From NCBI GenBank assembly GCA_004558025.1, contig SFEG01000010.1:1-53833 (forward strand): a stretch of DNA of 53,833 bases, in the 5' to 3' direction. Each line of letters starts with the position of its first letter. The stretch's first letter is position 1. Source of the DNA: Clostridiales bacterium. Its GTDB lineage: Bacteria > Bacillota > Clostridia > Oscillospirales > Oscillospiraceae. The translations under genes were made by a program, and so were the position numbers. The notes below the pieces were generated by a model, which was not told where the DNA came from, did no database searches, and saw nothing but the letters and a program-made list of their open reading frames with translations. Positions 8,640 through 17,162 of the stretch are shown here, in pieces.

Positions 8640-8664
8640 CACGCGGCGAATAAATAGCTATAAT
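8636..8664 (+). promoter_or_regulatory. Consensus sigma-A promoter of serCA
   Basis: A perfect TTGACA, 17 bases, TATAAT. The -35 box overlaps the mtaB TGA stop. The serC start is 36 bases past the -10. Confidence 0.9.
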
Positions 8665-8699
8665 TTTAACAATGAATGACTGAACAGGAGGTGCTCATT

Positions 8700-9785
8700 G
8701 TGTCAAGAGAAAAGGTATATAATTTTTCGGCAGGTCCGTCGATGATGCCGGAATCGGTCCTTAAAAAGGCTGGAAGCGAGATAGAAGATTATAAGGGCAG
8801 CGGCATGTCCGTCATGGAGATGAGCCACCGAAGTTCACTGTTCGGCGAAATTTTTGCGGAGACCAAAGCTAAGCTCAAATCGGCGCTCAATGTGCCCGAC
8901 AGTCATGAGATACTGTTTTTGCAGGGGGGTGCGACGCTCCAGTTCGCGGCGATACCGCTGAATTTAATGGGCGAAAATAAATGCGCGGACTATGCCGTGA
9001 CGGGCAACTTCTCCGGTCTCGCGGCAAAGGAAGCCGAAAAGTACGGAAAAGTTCACATCGCCTGCGACAGCTCCGACAGAGGGCACAGCTATATTCCAAC
9101 GCAGCTGAGTCTGAGCAATGAGTCGAGCTATTTTTACTACTGCGCCAATAACACCATCTACGGCACCGAGTGGCAGCATGTTCCCGATACGAATGGCAAA
9201 ACGATAGTCTGCGACATGTCCTCGGATATCCTTTCAAAGCCCGTGGACGTTTCCCGTTTCGGGCTCATTTACGCCGGAGCGCAGAAGAATATGGCTCCTG
9301 CCGGGCTCACGGTCGTTATTGTCGCTAAGACCCTTGCCGGGCGGCAAATGGATATCTGCCCATCGGTCATGAGCTATGATACGCTTATAAAAAAGGACTC
9401 CATGCTCAATACTCCGCCCTGCTGGTGTATTTATATGCTCGGGCTCGTGCTCGACTGGCTCGACGGCATCGGCGGCGTAAAGGCTATGGAGGAGATAAAA
9501 AAGGAGCGCGCGCAGCTTATCTACGACGTGCTCGATAACAGTAAGCTCTATATCCCCCACGCAGAGCCGGGTTCGCGCAGCGACATGAACGTGACCTTCC
9601 GCACGGGCTCTGAGGAGCTCGACGCGCAGTTTGTCAAGGGAGCCGCGGCCGAGGGCTTATTAAACCTCAAGGGTCACAGGCTCACCGGCGGAATGCGCGC
9701 GTCATTATATAACGCCATGCCCATGGAGGGCGTACGCGCGCTCGCCGAATACATGAAAAAATTCGAGGTAGAACACAATGTTTAA
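8700..9785 (+). CDS. serC: Phosphoserine aminotransferase
   Basis: A PLP enzyme that turns 3-phosphohydroxypyruvate and glutamate into phosphoserine, the second step of serine synthesis; it also acts in pyridoxal phosphate synthesis in some bacteria. The 361-residue product, of usual length, starts MSREKVYNFSAGPSMMPESV and contains GMSVMEMSHRS, LFLQGGATLQFAAIPLNL and the PLP-lysine segment YAGAQKNMAPAGLTVVIV. GTG at 8700 is chosen because AGGAGGTG lies 6 bases upstream; the in-frame ATG at 8676 precedes that box. It overlaps serA by 8 bases, an operon. Confidence 0.96.
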   Translation: MSREKVYNFSAGPSMMPESVLKKAGSEIEDYKGSGMSVMEMSHRSSLFGEIFAETKAKLKSALNVPDSHEILFLQGGATLQFAAIPLNLMGENKCADYAVTGNFSGLAAKEAEKYGKVHIACDSSDRGHSYIPTQLSLSNESSYFYYCANNTIYGTEWQHVPDTNGKTIVCDMSSDILSKPVDVSRFGLIYAGAQKNMAPAGLTVVIVAKTLAGRQMDICPSVMSYDTLIKKDSMLNTPPCWCIYMLGLVLDWLDGIGGVKAMEEIKKERAQLIYDVLDNSKLYIPHAEPGSRSDMNVTFRTGSEELDAQFVKGAAAEGLLNLKGHRLTGGMRASLYNAMPMEGVRALAEYMKKFEVEHNV

Positions 9786-10944
9786 TATAAAAACGATAAA
9801 CAAAATTTCGCCCGTCGGCCTTGATAAGCTCAAGGACAAGGGCTGCAATGTCGGCGAGGATATCGCCGCGCCCGACGGAATAATCGTCCGCAGCGCGGAT
9901 ATGCACGATTATGAGGTAAACCCCGAGCTCTTCGGCGTTGCGCGTGCCGGAGCGGGCTATAATAATATCCCCATCGACAAATACGCCGAGATGGGCATTG
10001 TCGTGTTCAACAGCCCCGGCGCAAACGCGGAGGCCGTAAAGGAGCAGACCGTATGCTCTATGGTCATGGCTTCGCGCGACGTTATCGGCAGCATCGAGTG
10101 GGTAAAAAGCATCGCCGGTGAGGGCGATAAGATCCCTGTGCTTGTTGAAAAGGGAAAATCCAATTTCGCGGGCCCCGAGCTCATGGGCAAGACCGTCGGT
10201 GTCCTCGGCCTTGGCGCTACGGGCGCACTGGTCGCAAACGCCTGCCTTGCGCTTGATATGAACGTCATAGGCTACGATCCGTTCATGTCCGTCGACGCCG
10301 CGTGGCGGCTCTCGCGCGACGTTGTCCGTGCCGACGATATAAACGAGATATTCCGCAATTGCGATTATATAAGCATAAACATCCCCTACAACGAGGATAC
10401 ACACCACATGCTCGACGCGAAGGCCTTTGCCGCCATGCGCGACGGCGTGAGGATCATTAACGAATCCCGCGCCGAGGTCGTTGACGACGACGCAATGCTC
10501 TTAGCCCTTGAATCGGGCAAGGTCGCAAAATACGTCACCGATTTCCCCAACGAAAAGATACTCGGCGGCAAGAACGTCATCGCCCTGCCGCACCTCGGCG
10601 CATGCACGCCCGAGAGCGAGGATCGCTGCGCCGAGATGGCCGCAAAGCAGCTTTACGAGTACCTCAAAAACGGCAATATCACAAACTCGGTGAACCTGCC
10701 GTCGGCAAAGCTTGAGCGCATGGGCGTGTGCCGTCTGTGCGTCATCCACCACAACGTGCCCGGCATGATAAACCGCATCCTCGACCTGATAACGAAGAAA
10801 AACATAAACGTCGAGCACATGATAAACAAGCCCCGCGGCCGGTACGCCTACACGATCATCGACCTTAACGACGAGATCTGGGACGACACGGCAAACACCA
10901 TCCGCGCGATGGACGATGTGCTCCGCGTAAGAGTCCTTTTCTGA
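9778..10944 (+). CDS. serA: D-3-phosphoglycerate dehydrogenase
   Basis: Oxidises 3-phosphoglycerate to 3-phosphohydroxypyruvate with NAD+, the first committed step of serine synthesis, feeding SerC encoded just upstream. The 388-residue chain has the split substrate-binding domain, the Rossmann motif VGVLGLGATGALVANA, the Arg in INESRAEVVDD, the Glu/His relay ending in ALPHLGACTPESEDR, and a C-terminal ACT-like domain (VCRLCVIHHNVPGMINRI onward) that in other family members binds serine as a feedback signal. GAGGT precedes the ATG inside the serC 3' end, which suggests coupled translation. The gene order serC-serA puts the second enzyme first. Confidence 0.95.
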   Translation: MFNIKTINKISPVGLDKLKDKGCNVGEDIAAPDGIIVRSADMHDYEVNPELFGVARAGAGYNNIPIDKYAEMGIVVFNSPGANAEAVKEQTVCSMVMASRDVIGSIEWVKSIAGEGDKIPVLVEKGKSNFAGPELMGKTVGVLGLGATGALVANACLALDMNVIGYDPFMSVDAAWRLSRDVVRADDINEIFRNCDYISINIPYNEDTHHMLDAKAFAAMRDGVRIINESRAEVVDDDAMLLALESGKVAKYVTDFPNEKILGGKNVIALPHLGACTPESEDRCAEMAAKQLYEYLKNGNITNSVNLPSAKLERMGVCRLCVIHHNVPGMINRILDLITKKNINVEHMINKPRGRYAYTIIDLNDEIWDDTANTIRAMDDVLRVRVLF

Positions 10945-10963
10945 TAACGGAATGAAATGCATT

Positions 10964-10995
10964 AAAAAAGCTCCCCGACAGGGGAGCTTTTTTTG
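10964..10995 (+). terminator. Rho-independent terminator of serCA
   Basis: AAAAAAGCTCCCC-GACA-GGGGAGCTTTTTTT: a 7-bp GC-rich stem extended by A-T pairs, ending in T7. It can also serve the convergent cytidylate kinase-like gene. Confidence 0.9.
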
Positions 10996-11009
10996 ATTTA
11001 AATCTTGAA

Positions 11010-11606
11010 TTATTCTTCTCTGAGGCCGCGAGCCTTGATGTAGCTCATGATGGTCTCGACAGTGCCGGCAACGCCGAGTTTGGAGCTGTTGATGCACAGG
11101 TCATAGTTCTGCGCGTCGCCCCAGATCTGATCGCTGTAGTACTTATAGAAGCTGGAACGATCCTTATCGACTTCCTTGATCTTTTTGCGGGCCTGAGCCT
11201 CGTCAAGACCCTGGCGCTCCTCAAGGCACTTGATGCGCGCGTCCATATCGCCGAGGATAAATACGCTGACGACATCCTTTCTGTCGTTAAGGACGTAATC
11301 GGCGCAGCGGCCGACAAAGATGCAGTCCTCCTTGGATGCGATCTCGCGGATCGCGTCGAACTGTGCGGAAACTACCTCCATGTTCAGACGGAAATTCTCG
11401 TTCAGACCGTAGCCGCCGGCATGCAGAAGGAAAGCGGACATGCGCTTTTCATCGTATGCGTTGATGAGTTCACGGCTGAAGTCGGAATGCTTTGCAGCCT
11501 CGTCGACGATCTCCTTGTCGTAGCACTTAATGCCGAGCTCTTTTGCGAGAAGTCTTGCTATCTCTCTGCCGCTTGAACCGTGCTGTCTTCCTATGGTGAT
11601 AATCAT
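11010..11606 (-). CDS. Cytidylate kinase-like family protein
   Basis: A 198-residue NMP-kinase-like P-loop protein (PF13189 type). The start MIITIGRQHGSSGREIARLLAKELG carries the modified Walker A GRQHGSSG typical of this group, followed by CYDKEIVDEAAKHS and the FVGRCADYVLNDR strand and the LEERQGLDEAQARKKIKEVDKDR lid. These proteins are distinct from canonical Cmk; a few were shown to have nucleotide kinase activity, most are untested. ATG at 11606 is chosen over TTG at 11621 because GGAGG sits between them. It has its own promoter at 11658-11685. Confidence 0.85.
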   Translation of the reverse strand: MIITIGRQHGSSGREIARLLAKELGIKCYDKEIVDEAAKHSDFSRELINAYDEKRMSAFLLHAGGYGLNENFRLNMEVVSAQFDAIREIASKEDCIFVGRCADYVLNDRKDVVSVFILGDMDARIKCLEERQGLDEAQARKKIKEVDKDRSSFYKYYSDQIWGDAQNYDLCINSSKLGVAGTVETIMSYIKARGLREE

Positions 11607-11657
11607 AAATGACGCCTCCAATTCAAATTCGTCAATTTGTTTTCCTTTGATGATCCC

Positions 11658-11685
11658 ATTATAGCACTCTTTGTGAAAAAAGCAA
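11658..11685 (-). promoter_or_regulatory. Promoter of the cytidylate kinase-like gene
   Basis: TTGCTT, 16 bases, TATAAT on the minus strand, about 50 bases upstream of the ATG. It has the same architecture as the pgi promoter. Confidence 0.6.
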
Positions 11686-11699
11686 CATACATATTTAAT
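11671..11699 (+). promoter_or_regulatory. Possible promoter of the SpoVB-like gene
   Basis: TTGTGA, 17 bases, TTTAAT on the plus strand, 22 bases before the ATG at 11722. Both boxes are imperfect, and it overlaps the promoter of the divergent gene. Confidence 0.35.
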
Positions 11700-11721
11700 T
11701 TTTCATGCATACATTTTTAGT

Positions 11722-13032
11722 ATGATAAGAAGGAAAAGATTAATTGTGAATACCGCGCTGCTGACAGGCTCGTCGCTTGTCATGAGCCTCATTTCAATGT
11801 CGTTTCAGGTGTGGCTCGCCGGGCGCATCGGCTCTGCCGGGATAGGGCTTTATCAGCTCGTCGTTTCGGTGTCGTTTCTGTGCACGACCTTTGCGATATC
11901 TGGCGTGAGATTTGCAGCAACGAGGCTCGTTTCCGAGGAGCTCGGGCACGAGCGCGCCCACGGCATAAGCGCCGCCATGCGCCGCTGCTTTGCCTACAGT
12001 CTCATATTCGGAACGGCGGCGTTTTTTCTGCTGCGAAGCGGGGCGGAGACGATAGGCTTTCTGTGGATAGGCGATGCGCGCACCGTCAGGTCTCTGCGCA
12101 TCATGGCTTACGCTATGCCCATGGTGTCGCTGTGCTCTGCCATATCCGGCTACTTCACCGCCTGCGGCAGGGTGTGGAAGCCGACGCTCGTGCACCTTTT
12201 CGAGCAGATAATAACCATAGCGCTCGTCGCTTTTTTCCTTGCGCACTCACCGGCGGGGGATATCGAGAAAAACTGCTCGGCGGTCATGCTCGGAACGGTC
12301 TGCGGAGACGCGATATCGCTTGTCATGATGCTGCTGTTTTACTTCACAGACCGCGGGCGGAGCAAGGGCGGGGAAGTGACTGAGCTGCGCCTTACCTCAC
12401 GCATGCTGCATATCGCCCTGCCGCTTGCGTTTTCGGCCTACGCGCGCTCGGCGCTGTCGACGCTCGAGCATCTTCTCGTTCCGCGCGGGCTCAAATCGGC
12501 GGGCTTTTCGGCCGACAGGGCGCTGTCCGGCTACGGAACGATACAGGGCATGGTCATGCCGATAATATCCTTCCCGGCCTGCTTTCTCATGGCGCTCAGC
12601 GAGCTTATAATACCGGAGCTTACCGAGGCACAGATGCGCTCGGAGCGTGAGGAGATACGAAAAACGGTCGCGGGCTTATTAAAAAAGGGCGGCGGCTATT
12701 CGCTTGCCGTCGCCCTTGTGATATTCATTTTTGCCGATAAGCTCGGCATCGCCGTCTATTCCTCGCCCGAGGCGGGGCACTTCCTGCGCCTGCTCGCGCC
12801 ACTTATCCCGATCATGTACACCGATATGCTCTGCGACGGCTGCCTCAAGGGACTCGGTCAGCAGATGTGGAACATGGGGATAAATGTGCTCGATGCGCTG
12901 TTGGGTGTCGTGCTCGTGTGGCGGGTGCTGCCGGCGTATGCCCTGACGGGCTATATCTGCATAATTTACTTTAACGAGTGCCTGAATTTTGCCCTGAGCA
13001 TGCTGCGGCTGAGGAAGGTCATTCGCCTTTAG
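11722..13032 (+). CDS. SpoVB/MurJ-like polysaccharide flippase (MOP superfamily)
   Basis: A 436-residue protein with about twelve to fourteen hydrophobic segments. Its N-terminus (RLIVNTALLTGSSLVMSL followed by FQVWLAGRIGSAGIGLYQL) is characteristic of the stage V sporulation protein B branch of the MOP/MATE lipid-linked oligosaccharide flippases. SpoVB is needed for cortex peptidoglycan synthesis in Bacillus. The ATG at 11722 lacks a clear Shine-Dalgarno box; a GTG at 11746 with AAGAAGG upstream is an alternative that shortens the N-terminus by eight residues. It overlaps the convergent ribU end by 14 bases. A vegetative flippase role cannot be excluded. Confidence 0.82.
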   Translation: MIRRKRLIVNTALLTGSSLVMSLISMSFQVWLAGRIGSAGIGLYQLVVSVSFLCTTFAISGVRFAATRLVSEELGHERAHGISAAMRRCFAYSLIFGTAAFFLLRSGAETIGFLWIGDARTVRSLRIMAYAMPMVSLCSAISGYFTACGRVWKPTLVHLFEQIITIALVAFFLAHSPAGDIEKNCSAVMLGTVCGDAISLVMMLLFYFTDRGRSKGGEVTELRLTSRMLHIALPLAFSAYARSALSTLEHLLVPRGLKSAGFSADRALSGYGTIQGMVMPIISFPACFLMALSELIIPELTEAQMRSEREEIRKTVAGLLKKGGGYSLAVALVIFIFADKLGIAVYSSPEAGHFLRLLAPLIPIMYTDMLCDGCLKGLGQQMWNMGINVLDALLGVVLVWRVLPAYALTGYICIIYFNECLNFALSMLRLRKVIRL

Positions 13033-13771
13033 CCGCTTTGCGCGCGACGAGCTTTTTATCGCCCTTGTGCAGCAGAGGGGATATGCGCTTATACAGAAGC
13101 ATAGTCAGAGCCGTCACGATAATGCCCTTTAAGAGGTTAAACGGAACGACGCAGAACAGGACGAGAGTAGAAACACTGTTTATCGCGGAGTTTATGTCGC
13201 TGCCCATTTTGATTATCGCCTCGAGCGGCATGCCGAACAGCTGTGCGAAGGTCGGCAGCAGGTAGACTGCGTTAAACAGGCTTCCGAACACGGTCATGAC
13301 GAGCGTACCGGCGATCATGCCGATGAGCGCGCCGCGCTTGCTCTTTTTCATGTGGTATACGCACGAGGCGGGAAGCACGAAGGAGCATCCGACGACGAAG
13401 TTTGCAAAGTCGCCTACGAAGGCGGTGGTCGTGCCCTTGAATACGAGCTTTACGATGATCTTCAGAAGCTCCGCCACAACGCCGGACACGGGCCCGAGAT
13501 AGAAGGTGCAGATCATGATGGGGATCTCGCTGAGGTCTATCTCGTAAAAGCTCGGCGCGAAGAACAGGGGGATCTCGATGAACATCAGAACGCCGGCCAT
13601 CGCGGAGAATATCGCAGTGTAGGCCAGAAAATGCGTGCTGCCGAGCTTTTTGCGGTTTTTCATAACAAAGCGCTCAAACAGCAGCGCCAGCACGAACAGT
13701 GCAGCGAATATGCCGAGGCATTCGAGCACGAACGAAAGGTTTTCACCTATCTGAGAGATGAGCTTGGACAT
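13019..13771 (-). CDS. ribU: Riboflavin ECF transporter S component
   Basis: The substrate-binding membrane subunit of an energy-coupling-factor transporter for riboflavin. The 250 residues show an extra N-terminal helix (about 12-35), then the RibU-like core with FLAYTAIFSAMAGVLMFIEIPL and the substrate-loop region YEIDLSEIPIMICTFYLGP, and the ending FNLLKGIIVTALTMLLYKRISPLL. An FMN riboswitch and terminator directly upstream make the riboflavin specificity strong. The energising EcfA/A'/T module is not in this window and is presumably encoded elsewhere. The ATG follows GGAGG. Confidence 0.93.
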   Translation of the reverse strand: MSKLISQIGENLSFVLECLGIFAALFVLALLFERFVMKNRKKLGSTHFLAYTAIFSAMAGVLMFIEIPLFFAPSFYEIDLSEIPIMICTFYLGPVSGVVAELLKIIVKLVFKGTTTAFVGDFANFVVGCSFVLPASCVYHMKKSKRGALIGMIAGTLVMTVFGSLFNAVYLLPTFAQLFGMPLEAIIKMGSDINSAINSVSTLVLFCVVPFNLLKGIIVTALTMLLYKRISPLLHKGDKKLVARKAAKGE

Positions 13772-13790
13772 GGATATGTACCTCCGAAAT

Positions 13791-13822
13791 TAAAAATCAC
13801 CCGAAAGAAAATATCTTTCAGG
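13791..13822 (-). terminator. Riboswitch-controlled attenuator of ribU
   Basis: On the minus strand the FMN aptamer is followed by CCTGAAAGA-tatt-TCTTTCGGG (9-bp stem with one G-U pair), then TGATTTTTAATT, ending just before the ribU GGAGG. This is the expected expression platform for transcription termination when FMN is bound. Confidence 0.75.
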
Positions 13823-13843
13823 CGACGCAAAAATCAAAGCGTA

Positions 13844-13956
13844 CATCTTCTACCATCCAGACTATACTGTCGGTACCGGAATCACACCGGTTCATGCCTT
13901 TCGGCTCGCGGACTATACCGCCGGTCGGGAAACACTCCCTGCCCTGAAGATATCCT
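13844..13956 (-). ncRNA. FMN riboswitch (RFN element)
   Basis: Read on the minus strand the element has all conserved RFN blocks: AGGATATCTTCAGGGCAGGG at the 5' side, TTCCCGACCGGCGGTATAG, then GTCCGCGAGCC, GAACCGGTGTGATTCCGGT, ACCGACAGTATAGTCTGGAT and a closing GGTAGAAGAT that pairs with the start. It binds FMN and here controls ribU through the terminator at 13791-13822. Confidence 0.96.
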
Positions 13957-13972
13957 ATTTCGTTATGCCCTC

Positions 13973-14000
13973 ATTATAGCGCTGCTGATAAAAATGTCAA
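13973..14000 (-). promoter_or_regulatory. Promoter of the riboswitch-ribU transcript
   Basis: TTGACA, 16 bases, TATAAT on the minus strand, about 15 bases upstream of the aptamer. It stands back to back with the SLOG gene promoter, the two -35 boxes being 7 bases apart. Confidence 0.8.
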
Positions 14001-14007
14001 TACCCTT

Positions 14008-14036
14008 TTGACATTTTTCTCATAATGCCGTACAAT
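14008..14036 (+). promoter_or_regulatory. Promoter of the SLOG/YpsA gene
   Basis: TTGACA, 17 bases, TACAAT. The -10 overlaps the ATG at 14035, which therefore cannot be the translation start. Confidence 0.8.
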
Positions 14037-14052
14037 GAAGGGCGGTGATGTT

Positions 14053-14553
14053 ATGGAAAACGGAAAAAGCTGCTGCTTTTCCGGCCACAGGCCGTCGAAG
14101 CTGCCATGGAAATATGATGAGGCGGACATACGCTGCGTTGAGTTTAAGGAAAAGCTCTTTGCCGTCATCGGCGCGGTGTACGATTCGGGGATAAAGCATT
14201 TTATCTGCGGCATGGCGCTCGGCTGCGACATGTATTGCGCCGAGGCCGTCATAAAGCTCAAAGCGATGCACTCGGATATAACGCTTCAGGCCGCCGTGCC
14301 GTACAGAGGGCAGGCCGATAACTGGAACGAGTATAACCGCCGAAGATATGACCGCATAATAGATAGCTGTGACGATGTTACGGTTCTTGCCGAGAGCTAC
14401 AGCCCTGCCTGTATGGCGATACGCAACCGCTTCATGGTCGATAACGCAAACGTGCTCGTCGCGTGCTACGACGGCATGTCCGGCGGAACGTGGAACACCA
14501 TCCGCTACGCGCAGAAAAAGGACATTGAGGTCATCCAATTGCCGATAGAATAA
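14053..14553 (+). CDS. SLOG family protein (YpsA/DUF1273-like)
   Basis: A 166-residue Rossmann-like protein that begins MENGKSCCFSGHRPSKLPW, the typical opening of the DUF1273/YpsA group, and has the GMALGCDMYCAEAVIKLK helix and the C-terminal VACYDGMSGGTWNTIRYAQK, the nucleotide-binding glycine motif of the SLOG superfamily. SLOG proteins are proposed to bind nucleotides or ADP-ribose-type ligands; YpsA is linked to cell division and stress in Firmicutes. ATG at 14053 is chosen because the earlier ATG overlaps the promoter. No partner gene is adjacent. Confidence 0.85.
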   Translation: MENGKSCCFSGHRPSKLPWKYDEADIRCVEFKEKLFAVIGAVYDSGIKHFICGMALGCDMYCAEAVIKLKAMHSDITLQAAVPYRGQADNWNEYNRRRYDRIIDSCDDVTVLAESYSPACMAIRNRFMVDNANVLVACYDGMSGGTWNTIRYAQKKDIEVIQLPIE

Positions 14554-14582
14554 AAAATCCCGACCGTTAGATCGGGATTTTT
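14552..14582. terminator. Bidirectional terminator between the SLOG gene and pckA
   Basis: AAAAAATCCCGA-ccgttaga-TCGGGATTTTTT: a 6-bp GC-rich stem continued by six A-T pairs, placed between convergent stops. Confidence 0.88.
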
Positions 14583-14592
14583 TGATCTTAAA

Positions 14593-16194
14593 TTACAGCT
14601 GGGGGCCCGCTGCGACGAGCGCCTTGCCTGCTTCGTTGCCTTCGTACTTTGCGAAGTTCTTTATGAAGCGGCCGGCGAGATCCTTGGCCTTGGTCTCCCA
14701 CTCGGTGGGATCGGCGTAGGTGTCGCGCGGGTCGAGGATGCCGGTGTCGACGCCCTCGAGGACGGTGGGAACTTCAAAGTTGAAATAGGGTATGGTCTTG
14801 GTGGGTGCACCGAGGATAGCGCCGCCGAGGATGGCGTCGATGATGCCGCGGGTATCCTTGATGGAGATGCGCTTGCCGCTGCCGTTCCAGCCGGTGTTGA
14901 CGAGATATGCCTTCGCGCCGCTCAGCTCCATTTTCTTGACGAGCTCTTCTGCGTACTTGGTCGGATGCAGCTCCAGGAAGGCCTGGCCGAAGCATGCCGA
15001 GAAGGTGGGGGTGGGCTCGGTTATACCGCGCTCGGTGCCCGCAAGCTTTGCGGTGAAGCCGGACAGAAAGTAGTACTTGGTCTGCTCGGGCGTGAGGATG
15101 GAAACGGGGGGCAGAACGCCGAATGCGTCCGCGGAAAGGAAGATGACGTTCTTTGCCGCGGGAGCTGCGCTCACGGGGCGCACGATGTTCTTGATGTGGT
15201 TGATGGGGTACGAAACTCGGGTGTTCTCGGTGACGGACTTATCATTAAAGTCGATCTTGCCGTCTGCGTCGACGGTCACGTTCTCGAGCAGAGCGTTGCG
15301 CTTTATCGCATTGTAGATATCGGGCTCGGACTCCTTGTCGAGGTTTATGACCTTCGCGTAGCAGCCGCCCTCGAAGTTGAAAACGCCGTTATCGTCCCAG
15401 CCGTGCTCGTCGTCGCCGATGAGAAGGCGCTTGGGATCGGTGGAAAGGGTGGTCTTGCCGGTGCCGGACAGGCCGAAGAAGATGGCGGTGTTCTCGCCGT
15501 TTAAGTCGGTGTTTGCAGAGCAGTGCATGGAGGCGATGCCCTTGAGCGGCAGATAGTAGTTCATCATGCTGAACATGCCCTTCTTCATCTCACCGCCGTA
15601 CCAGGTGTTTATGATGACCTGCTCGCGGCTGGTGATGTTGAAGACGACGGCCGTCTCGGAATTGAGGCCGAGCTCCTTGTAGTTTTCGACCTTGGCCTTG
15701 GATGCGTTGTAGACAACGAAGTCGGGCTCGAAGTTCTCAAGCTCTTCCTCTGTCGGACGGATGAACATGTTCGTTACGAAGTGCGCCTGCCATGCGACCT
15801 CCATGATGAAGCGTATGGCCATGCGCGTGTCTTTATTGGCACCGCAGAAAGCGTCGACAACGTACAGCTTTTTGCCGCACAGCTCGTTTACCGCGATCTC
15901 TTTAACGGCCTTCCATGCCTCCTGAGTGGCGGGGTGGTTATCGTTTTTGTATTCGTCGCTGGTCCACCATACGGTGTCCTTGCTGTTTTCGTCGACAACG
16001 ATGAATTTATCCTTGGGGGAGCGGCCGGTGTAAATGCCGGTCATGACGTTCACAGCGTCAAGCTCGGTGAGCACGCCCTTGTCAAAGCCCTCAAGGCCGG
16101 GCTGCATTTCGTCTTCAAAAAGCTTCTCGTAAGAGGGGTTGCGGATGATCTCCGTAGCGCCGGTGATACCGTATCTGCTCAGATCAATACTCAT
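14593..16194 (-). CDS. pckA: Phosphoenolpyruvate carboxykinase (ATP)
   Basis: Converts oxaloacetate and ATP to phosphoenolpyruvate, CO2 and ADP; in fermenting gut anaerobes it often runs in the carboxylating direction. The 533-residue length matches the ATP-dependent type. Visible are RSPKDKFIV, NTWYGGEMKKGMFSMMNY, the P-loop FFGLSGTGKTTLSTD, the metal/ATP segment LIGDDEHGWDDNGVFNFEGG and KLAGTERGITEPTPTFSACFG. The ATG has GAGGT upstream, and a good promoter lies at 16264-16292. Confidence 0.97.
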   Translation of the reverse strand: MSIDLSRYGITGATEIIRNPSYEKLFEDEMQPGLEGFDKGVLTELDAVNVMTGIYTGRSPKDKFIVVDENSKDTVWWTSDEYKNDNHPATQEAWKAVKEIAVNELCGKKLYVVDAFCGANKDTRMAIRFIMEVAWQAHFVTNMFIRPTEEELENFEPDFVVYNASKAKVENYKELGLNSETAVVFNITSREQVIINTWYGGEMKKGMFSMMNYYLPLKGIASMHCSANTDLNGENTAIFFGLSGTGKTTLSTDPKRLLIGDDEHGWDDNGVFNFEGGCYAKVINLDKESEPDIYNAIKRNALLENVTVDADGKIDFNDKSVTENTRVSYPINHIKNIVRPVSAAPAAKNVIFLSADAFGVLPPVSILTPEQTKYYFLSGFTAKLAGTERGITEPTPTFSACFGQAFLELHPTKYAEELVKKMELSGAKAYLVNTGWNGSGKRISIKDTRGIIDAILGGAILGAPTKTIPYFNFEVPTVLEGVDTGILDPRDTYADPTEWETKAKDLAGRFIKNFAKYEGNEAGKALVAAGPQL

Positions 16195-16263
16195 TTCAAT
16201 AACCTCGCTTATAAAAAATTTGCTGCGAAATACACAGAGTATCCCGCGTATTGTTATGATGTC

Positions 16264-16292
16264 ATTATATATTTGCTAATCTTAAAGGTCAA
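16264..16292 (-). promoter_or_regulatory. Promoter of pckA
   Basis: TTGACC, 17 bases, TATAAT on the minus strand, with a 5' leader of roughly 60 bases before the ATG. Confidence 0.8.
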
Positions 16293-16335
16293 CAATTATA
16301 TTAACACAAAAACACAAAATGATGCGGGGATACAT

Positions 16336-16364
16336 AAAAAACGGCAGCGCAAAAGGCGCTGCCG
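16336..16364 (-). terminator. Rho-independent terminator of the HAD phosphatase gene
   Basis: CGGCAGCGC and its complement around a 4-base loop, with a T6 tract on the minus strand just after the HAD gene stop. Confidence 0.88.
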
Positions 16365-16370
16365 GGCTTG

Positions 16371-17012
16371 TCATTTTATAAGATATTCATACAGATCGTC
16401 TGCGTCCTCGGCGACGTACACCGCGCCTTCCGATTCAAGCTCGCCGGGCTCGGCATAGCCGAAGCGGACACCGATGCAGGGAACACCGCATTTTTTCGCG
16501 CCGATAACGTCGTATTTCCTGTCGCCGACCATTATCGCCTCGCTCGGCGCTATGCCAAACTGCGACAGCGCGTATTCGATGACCTCCCACTTCTGCCCGC
16601 GCGTACCGTCAAGCTCCGAGCCGCAGATAATGTCAAAATCATTCTGCATATCGTATTTTTCAAGTATCCTCTGCGCAAAATGCCGGGGCTTGCTCGTCGC
16701 GACGGCGAGCTTTATGCCCTTTTTACGAAGCCTTCCCATGAGCTCGTGCATGCCGGGGAAGGGGCTGCATTCTGCCCAGCCGATGGGCGTGTAGCGTTCG
16801 CGGTACAGCTCGACCGCCCTGTGCGCCTGCTCGGGGCTCATGCCGTAGCGCAGCGAGAACATCTCGTCCAGCGGAGGGCCGGCAAAGCACATGAGATCCT
16901 TTAATTCGGCCTCGATGCCCATTTTACCGAGCGCGTACTGCACACTTTTGGTTATACCCTCGGCAGAGTCAAAGACCGTGCCGTCAAAGTCGAATAAAAC
17001 ATAGTTTTTCAT
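16371..17012 (-). CDS. HAD-superfamily phosphatase (phosphoglycolate phosphatase-like)
   Basis: A 213-residue HAD hydrolase of subfamily IA with a helical cap. It opens MKNYVLFDFDGTVFDSAEG, giving the catalytic DxDGT; motif II Thr is in LAVATSKPRHFAQ, and motif III is the Lys (GQKWEVIEYAL) with motif IV acids in IMVGDRKYDVIGAKKCG. It is close to Gph/PpaX enzymes acting on phosphoglycolate or pyrophosphate, but the substrate cannot be read from the sequence. ATG at 17012 is chosen because the upstream GTG is part of the GAGGTG box. Confidence 0.88.
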   Translation of the reverse strand: MKNYVLFDFDGTVFDSAEGITKSVQYALGKMGIEAELKDLMCFAGPPLDEMFSLRYGMSPEQAHRAVELYRERYTPIGWAECSPFPGMHELMGRLRKKGIKLAVATSKPRHFAQRILEKYDMQNDFDIICGSELDGTRGQKWEVIEYALSQFGIAPSEAIMVGDRKYDVIGAKKCGVPCIGVRFGYAEPGELESEGAVYVAEDADDLYEYLIK

Positions 17013-17162
17013 AAATAACACCTCGCAGACAACTCAGTTTATCATCAATTTAAGCCCGGTGTCAATTAATGATATAAAATAACATTGCTGCACTTGATAA
17101 ACGGGCGCGATTTTGTTATTATAATCTATTATAATAAATATAAATTGAAGCAGTGTTTGTGA

